Positions 1 to 9,363 of a DNA stretch of 64,000 nucleotides are shown piece by piece. Source of the stretch: Mesostigma viride. Taxonomy: Eukaryota > Streptophyta > Mesostigmatophyceae > Mesostigmatales > Mesostigmataceae. Below the pieces are notes generated by a model, which was given only the letters and a program-made list of their open reading frames with translations, was not told where the DNA came from and searched no databases. The stretch is from positions 5,384,924-5,448,923 of the forward strand of contig RPFO01000027.1 in assembly GCA_009746045.1 (NCBI GenBank), given 5' to 3'. The position numbers and the translations under genes are program-made. The first letter of the stretch is position 1. Each line of letters opens with the position of its first letter.

Positions 1-50
1 GGACGTGGAAGCGCCTGTGTCGACCAAAAACTTGGCATCCATGACGGTTG
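1..50 (-). CDS. Partial retropepsin of a gypsy-like polyprotein, cut by the window edge
   Basis: Read on the minus strand, the first 50 bases encode VMDAKFLVDTGASTS. The FLVDTGAS segment is the active-site motif of retropepsin-like aspartic proteases. It lies just downstream, in minus-strand sense, of the gag at 599-2642, as expected for a Gag-protease order, so both probably belong to one gypsy-like element whose RT and integrase lie off the left edge. About 500 bp of AT-rich, repeat-bearing sequence separates it from the Gag stop, so the element is either interrupted or has a long spacer. Too little is visible to judge integrity. Confidence 0.5.
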
Positions 51-545
51 GTTTGCCGTGTCTGAATATATTATTACATTCTCATATATAAAATATCCCA
101 TTACCGCCAACGGTACCCTATATAAAACCACTAGTTCTAGACGCCTAATAGTAATTTCCCATTACCGCCAACGGCGTCCATGCATGGGGTCAGTGTATGA
201 TTCCAAACACCCCCCGTACTGCTGATAGCATGATAACAGGGTGACCTGCTACTGTGCAGGACCAATGCACCCTTCGTACTACTGACATCATGATAACAGG
301 GTGACCTGCTACTGTGCAGGACCAATGCACCCTTGGTATTTGGTACAGATGTGGGGCAAAACAGACACCCCCCCCTTGCCCTACACAGGTGGGCATTCTC
401 AGAATGGCTAAGGTGGCCAGCCACTAGGACTGGAAAAGCGCACCGGAATGAACATATTATAAAAATATAATTATTAGTTAAATATACTAATATAGTAATA
501 TATATTATAGTATACTTCCCAGCGGCAAACTTGTAACCGGCCACT
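51..545. repeat. AT-rich spacer with a 60-bp tandem duplication and a repeated 18-mer
   Basis: Two adjacent 60-bp units (215-274 and 275-334) differ at only a few positions; both include GATAACAGGGTGACCTGCTA. An 18-bp sequence (TCCCATTACCGCCAACGG) occurs at 96-113 and 157-174. The rest is AT-rich with no convincing gene. The block lies between a Gag stop and a protease motif of the same strand, so it may be an insertion into the gypsy-like element, but no terminal repeats or target duplication were found. Confidence 0.6.
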
Positions 546-598
546 GCTGGTGACTCAAAGGTCGCACGCTGTCCGGAGGCTAGTCGTGAGCCTCGATC

Positions 599-2230
599 TC
601 ATTGACCGCGCGCAGCACGCCCTTGGTAGAACTCATCGCTGGCGGCCGCGGCTGCTGGTGCTGAGTCGTGAACTGCCGGGCCTGCTGGCGCCCGCTCGTC
701 CGCGTTGCGGGGCTTTTCCCTTGGGCCGGAGGAGTCCGGGCGACTGCCGAACGCCGGGCCTGAAAACCTGGGCTCGGTCTCCCCCGTGCCACGTCCAGCG
801 TGCCTGCTACGGAGTTTGGGGCAGTCGCGCCTGAGGTGACCCACCTCAAAGCACATGAAGCAACGGGCTTTACTCGCGTCGATGGCGTTGAGGCCATGGT
901 CAGCGTTCCCGTCCTCCAGGTCATCGGGGGAGTCCTCGTTCCCCTCGCCGTTGTGCGGGGGACCTGATCGGAAGAAACGACGCACCGATGGTGCGCGCCC
1001 GCGAGCCACGACGTCGGCCACCTGCAGAAGATACCTCTGGATATTCAAGATGTCCCACTCCTTCCAAGGAACCTCAGCGTAGTGCTTTAGTACCTCGTCC
1101 TGCAGCTCGGGGCTGAGTGCCTCAATGAATCTGATCTTGTACTCGTACCAGGTCATGTCGGTCAGGTAAGCGGCGCTGGACTCAAACTTGGACAGAAACT
1201 CGCGATATACGGCGTGGTCCCCTGGCGCAGCTTGCCGAAGGCGAGTCGCTCGTGGATCTCCGCGTCTGGGGGTACCAACTTGCGGCGCACCCTGTCCATC
1301 AACTCCTCCACGGTTTGCGGGTACGACTGGGATGCGATGCTCTCACAGTTCAGGATGCTCACCACCGAAGGATCCATGCAGGTGTTGACAACATGCGGGA
1401 TCAGATCGCGGGTGGCAAGTTCCCAACTGTGGTGGTTGCGCCAGACGGTATACTGCTGTTGCCACATGCGTCCCCATTCGTCGACCTCTCGCGGTTTCAT
1501 ATCCGCGTGCAGCTTGGGTACATTCTTGAAAGTGGGCATCGGTGGGGCCTTAACCGTGTTGATCGTAGGCCCACCGACCTCTCTGTAGGAGATGGAGCCG
1601 AATGCTGGGGGCTGCGACCGGGGGAGAGATCCGGATCTGGCCGGCGTACCGTGCGTCCGCCGCACCTGTACCGATGAGGGGTGTTCATACCCCGAGTCAT
1701 CCAATGCCACCCTGCTGAAATTCAGGTTGCTGACGACCGCAGGCGAGTGGACCATGCTGCTGTCCTGCGCCCGAGGTCGCTGCGGTTGGGGGACGTGTCG
1801 CTGGACGGGTGTCCAAGTCCCCTCGTCGTGTGCGGTGGCGCTGCTTCTGTCACCCCCTAGCCGGACCCGTGGCCTATGAGCTCCAAAGGGAGGGTCCTGT
1901 GCCCCTGGTTCCTCGATATCCTCCACGGCCCCCTCCAAATCGCCGAATTCGCCATCTGCCCCGGTGTCCTCCCCGTCATCCTCAGAGTTCCACAACACCA
2001 TGGGTAGTAGGGAATTAGTACTGCCAAAGGACACTGGACGCCTGCCCCGGTGTGTTGTGGCCGGCGGAGGTCCCATGGAGCGGCCGCGCCCAGCCCAGGG
2101 CTGCGATGGTCGCTCCGTGGCTGGCTGAGCATGATAACGGTAGTACTGCGTGTTTTCATTCTCGTGCCCTGTCTGCTCAGGATACCGCGGCGCGGCGGCG
2201 GCCACTGTGGTCGTTGCTGCTGCTGCTGCG

Positions 2231-2317
<87 letters not shown>

Positions 2318-2328
2318 GCCGCCGCCGC

Positions 2329-2380
<52 letters not shown>

Positions 2381-2642
2381 GCTGGAAACCCCCCTGGAGC
2401 ATCTCCTGGCTGCGCCCGTCCCCCCCTTGTTCCAACCTGGAGTCTGGACTGTCATCATCTGATGAATCTCTGCGGCCCTGGTCTCTGGATCGTGGAGAGC
2501 CTTCCGCAGGTCTCTCCATGACCTCACCTGTACCTGTCCCTACTTGGACGTGCGGTGGTACCTCTACCACCTCTATACCTTGCTCGTGGTTGTCTACCTG
2601 TTCTATCTCTCTGTTGACAGGTTCTCTCCGTTTTCGTGGCAT
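599..2642 (-). pseudogene. Gag polyprotein of a gypsy-like retrotransposon, frameshifted
   Basis: The reading starts at an ATG at 2642 with an acidic and basic low-complexity head, then a polyglutamine tract. The middle (about 1162-2205) matches the retrotransposon Gag pattern, and the C-terminal part (599-1156) has the CX2CX4HX4C zinc knuckle CFMCFEVGHLRRDC, which binds nucleic acid in packaged particles. The frame is broken three times: a TAG inside the CAG run at 2367-2369, a frame change within the triplet tract, and a one-base loss in the C run at 1219-1222, across which the Gag homology passes from one frame to another. The product would be the structural protein of virus-like particles. 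The breaks may be decay or homopolymer and triplet assembly errors. Start choice is uncertain because of the repeat. Confidence 0.7.
2212..2387. repeat. CTG/CAG triplet tract (about 55 triplets) within gag
   Basis: An almost pure CTG run on the plus strand (CAG on the gag sense strand) is interrupted by a short CCG block near 2325 and a CTA at 2367-2369. In the gag frame it encodes polyglutamine until the CTA, which is a TAG stop on the sense strand. Confidence 0.9.
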
Positions 2643-2685
2643 GGTGCTCGTACCGATACCTTACACTGCAGGCAACACCTCCCCA

Positions 2686-2717
<32 letters not shown>

Positions 2718-2724
2718 AAGAGAG
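2686..2724. repeat. TG then AG dinucleotide microsatellite
   Basis: A short (GT)n run passes directly into an (AG)n run. It lies just upstream of the gag start in minus-strand sense and just left of the first LINE fragment. Confidence 0.85.
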
Positions 2725-2739
2725 CAACCAGGTCCTATA

Positions 2740-3065
2740 TTCTTCAAGGAGTGTTGCCGGCTCCGGGAGGACCGGCTGGACCTGGAGGGCCAGCGGGCCC
2801 CATGGTCGGCGCGGACCTGGACGTCATATTGGCGTCAGCGCTTGTCGGTGGCGCTGACTCGGGCCATGGCGGACATCATGCTCCGCCGTACGCGGGCTGA
2901 TTTTGCGGTGCAGCAGGGCTATTAGGTTCCTCCCGTTAGGCGTTTCCATTGGTCTTATCGTAGTATAGAGCTTTGACATGGCTCTGTATATAGGTTTATA
3001 GCTGGGCGTTTGCTTTGGTTTGAGTGATTTCACTCTGCTGTAAGTAATTATATTTTTAATATATA
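2740..3065 (+). mobile_element. 5'-truncated LINE fragment, copy 1
   Basis: This stretch is a near-identical plus-strand copy of the 3' end of the LINE that lies on the minus strand at 3524-5711. It covers the last roughly 60 codons of the ORF (beginning at the FKECCRLRED segment), the stop, and the 3' untranslated region ending in an AT-rich TAATTATATTTTTAATATAT tail. It has lost everything upstream of that point. Confidence 0.85.
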
Positions 3066-3066
3066 T

Positions 3067-3392
3067 CCTTCAAGGAGTGTTGCCGGCTCCGGGAGGACCG
3101 GCTGGACCTGGAGGGCCAGCGGGCCCCATGGTCGGCGCGGACCTGGACGTCATATTGGCGTCAGCGCTTGTCGGTGGCGCTGACTCGGGCCATGGCTGAC
3201 ATCATGCTCCGCCGTACGCGGGCTGATTTTGCGGTGCAGCAGGGCTATTAGGTTCCTCCCGTTAGGAGTTTCCATTGGTCTTATCGTAGTATAGAGATTT
3301 TACATGGCTCTGTATAGAGGTTTATAGCTGGGCGTTTGCTTTGGTTTGAGTGATTTCACTCTGCTGTAAGTAATTATATTATTAATATATAT
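3067..3392 (+). mobile_element. 5'-truncated LINE fragment, copy 2, tandem with copy 1
   Basis: A second plus-strand copy begins at almost the same LINE position as copy 1 (CTTCAAGGAGTGTTGCCGG) and ends in a similar AT-rich tail. A few substitutions separate the two. The shared breakpoint points to tandem duplication of one truncated insertion rather than two independent insertions. About 130 bp of unassigned AT-rich sequence follows before the longer minus-strand copy. Confidence 0.85.
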
Positions 3393-3523
3393 ATTCATTG
3401 AGATCGAATGATAGATTACGGAGGTGAGATAGGCATGCAACATAAGGAAAAACCCGAGAACTGGGAGAATAACCCTGAAGAAATTAATAGTAATCTGACA
3501 CAGACATCCAAGGATCTGATATT

Positions 3524-5711
3524 AAAAATATAATTACTTACAGCAGAGTGAAATCACTCAAACCAAAGCAAACGCCCAGCTATAAACCTATATACAGAGC
3601 CATGTCAAAGCTCTATACTACGATAAGACCAATGGAAACGCCTAACGGGAGGAACCTAATAGCCCTGCTGCACCGCAAAATCAGCCCGCGTACGGCGGAG
3701 CATGATGTCAGCCATGGCCCGAGTCAGCGCCACCGACAAGCGCTGACGCCAATATGACGTCCAGGTCCGCGCCGACCATGGGGCCCGCTGGCCCTCCAGG
3801 TCCAGCCGGTCCTCCCGGAGCCGGCAACACTCCTTGAAGAAGGCGGAGGTCAGGGGCCCCATGGCCCCAAACTCCTCCAGGACAAAGGGCACCACACGAT
3901 GGTGCCCGACGTCGCCGTAGGCCAGGAGCTTGGCCCGCTCCGCCCGGTCCGCCGTGTAACCTGCCGTGAGGGAGGCCCCAGCCACGTGGCTAAGAGCCAA
4001 GGGCCGCGCCACCGAAACGTCAATAAGCAGATGCCGGCCACCCCCTCAAAGTCCAGCACCACGATGTCAGGCCGGTGGTTGGGGGAATAGAAGGCAGCGC
4101 CATCCGCATCCTCGGACCGGATGTTCGCGTGGGGGAAAACCGACCGAATCATGGCGAGCACCACCGTCAGGAGGACAGTGTGCAAATACAAATACCAATT
4201 CTGATTCTGTTGGCCCCCCATGCAGGCAAGGTAGTGAGTCCCCGTGGGATCCAGCGGCTGCCCACAGCTACCACAAGGCCGCCCGGCCGGAACAAGAGGC
4301 TGCGGGGCAAATAGCTGGTGCCGGAGCGCCACCGAGTAGTGGCTGGGAGCCAAGGCGAATGGGGGGCCATGGGAAGAGCACGAAGGTACGCCGAGCCCAC
4401 ACTCCGCAAGGAAAGCGAGAACAGCCACGCACGTCCCTGGGCGTTGAGGTCCGCGAAAAGAGCAATCCAATCAGCCGTGTGCAGAATACCCGCGTAGGTT
4501 TTCTGGTGTTTATCGATGACGCGAGCAGGGAATGCGGCGGGAGATTGAACGGAGGCGACCGAGGGAGTGCCGCGAGGGAGGTGGCGCTGTACCGCCTGAG
4601 CGGCACGGACGGGAGAACAGGCCTGCTGGATCTCAGCATAGGCCTCCTGGATGGCGGTGACGAAGGGCAAAGGGCTGCTGGGGTCCAGGAGGTCAGGCGC
4701 TGCCGTTGCCAAAAGGGGCAGGAGCCGGCAGCTTTCCGCCCACGACTGAGCGACGGAGCCCAAAAATGCTGCCGGGGCCAGCCGGGCGGCACGAGTCAGA
4801 CCGCAGCCACCCATCCGTGCAGGCAGGGAGGCAATGCGAATAGCATGTGGCGGGAGGTCGGGGCCCGGGACCAGCTGCGCCAAGGCCGACTGGATGCGTT
4901 CGTCGTGGCCCTCGGCAGCCAGCCGGACCTGAGCCGGAAGAGCGCCCCGGAGCCAGTGAACGACGCGAGGGTGAGCGCAAAACCACAGAAGCAGACCCTT
5001 GGTCTGCGAATCATGAAGGCGCGCAATCAAGGGCAGTACCTCAGTGCGTGCCTCGAGGGCGGCCCGCAGAGCATCGATGACAAACGCGGGGTCGCCAACC
5101 GGAACGCCGAGGACATCCAACCCATGGAGGCGCTCGTCCCGGCCCAAGAGCTGGGGCGGAAAGCCGGAGCAATCACCTTGGGGCGAGTACACCGCGCACT
5201 TGGCCAGGGTCAACTGGAGGTTGATGTCGGCCACCGCGGTCTGCAGTGCCAGCAGAGCCGCGGTGGTGTCCGGCACAGGGCCCAGAAGGTAGATATCATC
5301 CAAGTAGGCCTGAATAGCGACCGCCGGGTGGGCAGCATGGACCGCTTGGAGGCAACCCTGGAGGGGGCGGCAAAGTACAGGGGTCCCAGGGGGTCCCCTT
5401 GCTGGGTGCCCGACCGCGACAGCAGGCCGCCGCGAGTGCCGTCCTCCATGATGTGAACAAGTTGGCCGGGCTGGCCGTAGCACACGGCTGTCCAAGCGTA
5501 CAAGTCCTCGAAGGACTCCATGACGGCCGCAAACATGCTGGCGCGGGACAGACTGTTGAACGCGTTGTGGCAGTCGACCTTGACGACAGCGTGGGTGGGG
5601 TGGGCCTCGAGGTAGGCCTGCACCGAATGGATGAGGATATCCGCCCCGCCTGGAGTCGTCACCCCCAGCTGGGCCGCCACCGAGGTCTCACCCGCTGCGA
5701 GGGGCGGGCAG
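3524..5711 (-). mobile_element. 5'-truncated LINE with RT and C-terminal restriction-like endonuclease
   Basis: The element runs on the minus strand from a truncated 5' end near 5703-5711 to an AT-rich 3' tail near 3524. It retains the RT domain from its N-terminal part onward, the C-terminal domain and the 3' untranslated region, whose tail matches the two plus-strand fragments at 2740-3392. Together they form a large inverted repeat. AAAAATATA at both ends (3524-3532, 5712-5720) could be a target duplication, but the left copy overlaps the element's own tail, so this is weak. Confidence 0.85.
3656..5702 (-). pseudogene. LINE polyprotein remnant: reverse transcriptase, zinc-binding motif, restriction-like endonuclease
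   Basis: RT motifs appear in order: VVKVDCHNAFNSL, SRSGTQQGDPLGPLYFA, and AYLDDIYLLG, the YxDD catalytic box. After a long thumb and linker region comes a Cys/His cluster (CGSCGQPLDPTGTHYLAC), then HRPDIVVLDFEGV followed in another frame by HLLIDVSVARP. This PD...D arrangement after a zinc motif is that of the restriction-like endonuclease of R2, CRE and Dualen/RandI-type LINEs, which nicks target DNA for target-primed reverse transcription. Three frame changes break the ORF: near 5350 between the QGDP and YLDD boxes, near 4340-4365 at a G6 run, and near 4040 inside the endonuclease. There is no start codon because the 5' end is missing. Confidence 0.8.
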
Positions 5712-6398
5712 AAAAATATATATAAGGCCTGAGTACTAGTGCTATGTTCCCTAAGTAGTGTAATCCCCTCTATTGTCTGCTAGGGCCAATAGTCAGCTGG
5801 GAAAAGGTTACTGCTGTCCCAGCCTCCTGACTGCTGTCTACCTAGCCGTGAGTGGTACGCATGTCTTCAGGCAATGAATGGCATGTGTTCCTTACTAGAC
5901 TTATCTGCATCTCCTAGATGATCAAAACCCTTCCACCTAGCAGTAGAGCCCTTATCCTTAATGTATTCCTCACATGCCCTGTAGGGACGTAATGCATTAT
6001 TATAGGCTAGCAGAAGCTTGCAAGAAGGAAAAGAAAGGGGAATCCCAGGCTACCTCTAGATGCAGTGACCTTTACCAAAACAAACGAGGAAAGAGCACGG
6101 AGTCTAGCACAGCACACGCCCCAGCCTTCCGCGGCAGAGGGCTATACAATAAGCACACGGAGGTAAACACCGTCAACACAGTCGGCAACAGCCAGACGGT
6201 ATCCACCCCCACGACAGGTCAAACAACGATGTCCGTCTCCGCGACGTCCATGGCACCAACGACATTCACAACCTATAGAGGTACAACGTATAACAAGAAC
6301 CCCCTACGCGTGCGGACCCGGAGAGAAGGCAAGCGTCTAGAAGGATAAATCTAAACTAGGGGATGTACCATCGTCAATATCGTTGATGACCCCTGAGC

Positions 6399-6603
6399 TG
6401 GCCGCCACCTGATGTCGTTGAAGGCAGAGCCCTGGCCGCCACCAAGTGTCGTTGAAAACAGGGGTAATGGCAGCTATTGTCGATAGCACCTCACCACAGG
6501 GCTAAGGCTAGCCCCGCCGAGTATCCCGGACTGGCCGCTTGCTGCCTAGGTCGTCGTTGAATCCCTTTACGGGCTGGCCGCCGACCTGTCAGCAATCGTT
6601 GAA
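6399..6603 (+). repeat. Four spaced copies of a TGGCCGCC...CGTTGAA repeat
   Basis: Copies at 6399-6422, 6433-6456, 6532-6561 and 6575-6603 each begin TGGCCGC and end CGTTGAA, with a variable middle of 10-17 bases. Spacing is irregular. Function unknown. Confidence 0.65.
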
Positions 6604-7345
6604 TTCCGGAACCTCTATCTACGCCAAGCACCGCCTTGGTATCCTAATTGGCTTCCCTAACCCTCTCCGCGAGAGTTAGCTGACCTCTCCAGCACATTTC
6701 CTCCGATAACCAGTGTTACGTCCCAGCCCAGACACCCCTAGCCTGAGCTACGTAGCGAAAGATCTACCATGCCGGAATTAGGAAGATTCAAGGTGGCCTA
6801 ATGCAGATTGCGCTTCACGACTGGGGTCGTGAGATATCTGGCACCGCGACTTGATGCCAAGCTAATTAATACACACTTATAATGGCTAGCAATACCAATT
6901 ACAAATGGATAGTTGCCCCAGGTTGAATGTGTAGGCGTATTCGCACTTATCATTCATCAAACCAAGAGGACGAGACTCTCGTCCTCGGACCAATTTCACC
7001 TAGGTCTGCCACTACGCTGGCAAGGGGCGCCGACATGGCGCCGACCTTCCAAAGCATCCAGTCCACACAAGATCCTCGGGTCGACATCGACCCTCGCCTA
7101 CAGAACAGAATCCACGCATGAGTACAATATCTCAACTAGCTATAAAGTACGCAGCGCGGCGCGAAGTTGCACCGGCCCCTCATAGAAGATACACGCATAC
7201 AACAACCTAGGCCCAAAATAACTGGTCCGAATCGCCCAAACTGTCATAGTTCCATACAAAAGTCCTGACCAAGGGACAATGCCCGAAATGAGCCCCAAAG
7301 TCCTACGGACTATGACAACAAGTCAAACTACATAATTTATTCCAT

Positions 7346-7379
7346 TGTTACGTCCGTCCAAAAAGGCCGGGACGTAACA
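7346..7379. repeat. 34-bp imperfect palindrome TGTTACGTCC...GGACGTAACA
   Basis: The 10-bp arms TGTTACGTCC and GGACGTAACA flank a 14-base spacer. The left arm recurs at 6714-6723. A solo LTR spanning 6714-7379 was considered, but the flanks (ACCAG and GTCGG) do not match. Confidence 0.6.
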
Positions 7380-7627
7380 GTCGGTAATCATGCAATGCAC
7401 GATGCGGTGCATGAAACAATCATCATTCAGTTAATGAAAAAATTAATCGTTCCAGTCATCATGTCAGTAATGCATGAGTTGCCGTCTCATTCTGATAATG
7501 TTTTCTCATAATGTAATGCAATGCAACTAAATGCACAACGCAAGGCAACGCAATCGCGACGCACACAGCTACCTAAATCTTGCCCGGACGTGCGCACCCT
7601 CAATCTCCGGTCTGAACCATTAAGGAT

Positions 7628-7632
7628 ACTCC
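7628..7632 (+). repeat. Target-site duplication ACTCC (left) of the Copia element
   Basis: ACTCC at 7628-7632 is repeated exactly at 15318-15322, directly outside the two LTRs. A 5-bp duplication is normal for Copia integrases. Confidence 0.9.
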
Positions 7633-8064
7633 TGTCAGAAGTATCGACACACCTGCCTGAAACTAGTACTTATAGTTTAGTGCTAGCTCTGGACTACATG
7701 GACGGGCATGTGCCGCATGTTTAAGTTCTGTTCCATAAGTGACCCAGTCATTCTGTGACTGACCTTGAACTTTGGTTGTGAATGGTTGGCTTGAGATCAC
7801 GTTATGATTGTAACTGCCACACAGTCAGAAAAGACCCAGTTTGGTGTGGCCACGTTGTAGGTAGATCATAACTGCTACCCAGTAGCTGAGCCTGGAATTG
7901 TTTAAAAGGCGAAGCTACGCACCTTGTTTGCTCTCTCAGTACCTCACACCTCACACACTCCTGTGGTGGAACTAGCAGCCGGCCAGCTGCCGACGGAGAC
8001 TTATTTTTATCTGAGTGAAATAAAGTAAAACTTTGTGGCAAACATTGTTTTCTCACTTATAACA
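7633..8064 (+). repeat. Left LTR of the Copia element (432 bp)
   Basis: It starts TGTCAGAAGTATCGACACAC and ends TTATAACA, giving the TG...CA termini of an LTR. It matches 14879-15317 almost base for base. Confidence 0.96.
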
Positions 8065-8076
8065 TGGCATCGGAGT
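8065..8076 (+). promoter_or_regulatory. Primer-binding site of the Copia element
   Basis: TGGCATCGGAGT directly follows the left LTR. It resembles TGGTATCAGAGC, the usual complement of the initiator-methionine tRNA 3' end or internal site in Copia elements. Confidence 0.75.
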
Positions 8077-8197
8077 GCGGTTCGCACGCCTTTCGACCTG
8101 CTTACCGCTGGTAAAAGTCGTTTCCCGAGGCTCTGCTCGCGGTTGACTTTATATTTGTGTATTTCGGCGAGATTTGCATGACGACAGCGTAGGCGGA

Positions 8198-8247
8198 GGT
8201 TTGATTCCCGTCTGGCGCGTAATACAAAAGGTGCTTGGTTCGATTCC
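8198..8247 (+). other. Two tRNA T-arm (B-box)-like motifs in the Copia leader
   Basis: GGTTTGATTCC at 8198-8208 and GGTTCGATTCC at 8237-8247 both match the RNA polymerase III B-box consensus GGTTCGANTCC and lie 39 bp apart between the primer-binding site and the Gag start. No complete tRNA cloverleaf was found around either. Confidence 0.55.
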
Positions 8248-9317
8248 TGGCCGGAATCTCTTGGTCAACGTTACCTTTTTTTTCGGAGTTTTTTGCTGTT
8301 TTTTTGCTGGAATGGCTTCCGGCACTCGCAGCCAGGTCGCTTCCGCGGGTCGCGCTGCTGGCAGTAACGATTTTGATGCCGACGACGCTGCCGGTCTGGC
8401 CGCTTTGACTGCAACGTCCGTAACTCTTACCGATTCGGGTCTCCCAGGCGAAGTATTTTTTGACGCAGCAGCTGGGCTGGCTGCCCTGGCTTTGCCCCGC
8501 CAGGTGGTGACGAGGACGCCGCCCTCGGTGCTCCCGACGGTGAGAATCCGGCGGTTGACGGTGGTGATTTGAGCCGCGGTACGGCGGGGGGGGGCCCCGC
8601 CCGAGCCTCCTTTGTGGCTTGCAAGGAGCTTTTGAAGGATGTTCGTGGGGTCAAGGTTTTTACCGGCTCAGATTGGACGCTGTGGATCCCTTTTAAGGAC
8701 CATTTCTTGGGCCTTGTTTCCCTTTATGCTGGCCTCCTTGGAGTGCTGGCAGGTGTTGTCCAGAACGTGCAACTGGATCGGCTCCTTTACGTTGCCTTGT
8801 TGGCCGTCGTCGATGGGCCTGCGCGTGCCTTGATGCAGACGCTCCCCCTGGATCGTCGCCTGGGCAGTCTGGCCATCACCAAGCTCATCCAGGTCTATGA
8901 GCATGGCAAGCTCACCAAGTCCATGCGTCTGGACTTGTGGAAACAAATGGCCCAACTTCGTCAAACTGCTCGCGAGACTGTGGAGCCGTATGTGAACCGC
9001 TCGGAACTGCTGTACGCCAAGCTACAGGCTGCAGGCATTACGTTCCCAGTCGCTGCCTTCATTGCCAGCGTCCTCAGCGGTCTGCGCGCCGAGTACCGGC
9101 CCGCGCTAATCTCCCTCCGTCTTGACGAGGTCGAGACTGTTCCGGTCCTGCGGCAGCGCCTGATGGAAGTTGAAGATCTGCTGACGGGTGGCCTCCCGTC
9201 CCCTGCAGATTCTGGCTCTGCCTCCAACCACGCGTACCATACCCCTGGCCGGGGGCGTGGCCCACGGAATGGCGGTGCCCGCGGCAACGGCAACGGCAAC
9301 AGCAACGGCACCGGAAG

Positions 9318-9363
<46 letters not shown>

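Larger units (their letters stand above)
5712..7632. other. Region without a recognisable gene
   Basis: A 124-codon open frame (5974-6348, plus strand) encodes a Thr/Ser-rich sequence with no recognised motif; its start context and neighbours do not support a gene. The stretch also holds a dispersed 24-30-bp repeat (6399-6603), a palindromic site (7346-7379) and AT-rich sequence up to the Copia target site. GGGACGTAA-like sequences near 5985, 6714 and 7346-7379 hint at decayed terminal repeats. Confidence 0.5.

Noticed and set aside
3966-5456. A 496-codon plus-strand frame
   Set aside because: It lies antisense to the LINE RT, whose motifs are clear on the minus strand; the plus frame has no domain.
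3524-5720. AAAAATATA target duplication around the minus-strand LINE
   Set aside because: The left copy is part of the element's own AT-rich tail, also present in the plus-strand fragments, so the match is not independent.
6714-7379. Solo LTR starting TGTTACGTCC and ending GGACGTAACA
   Set aside because: The flanking five bases differ (ACCAG and GTCGG) and no internal LTR features were found.
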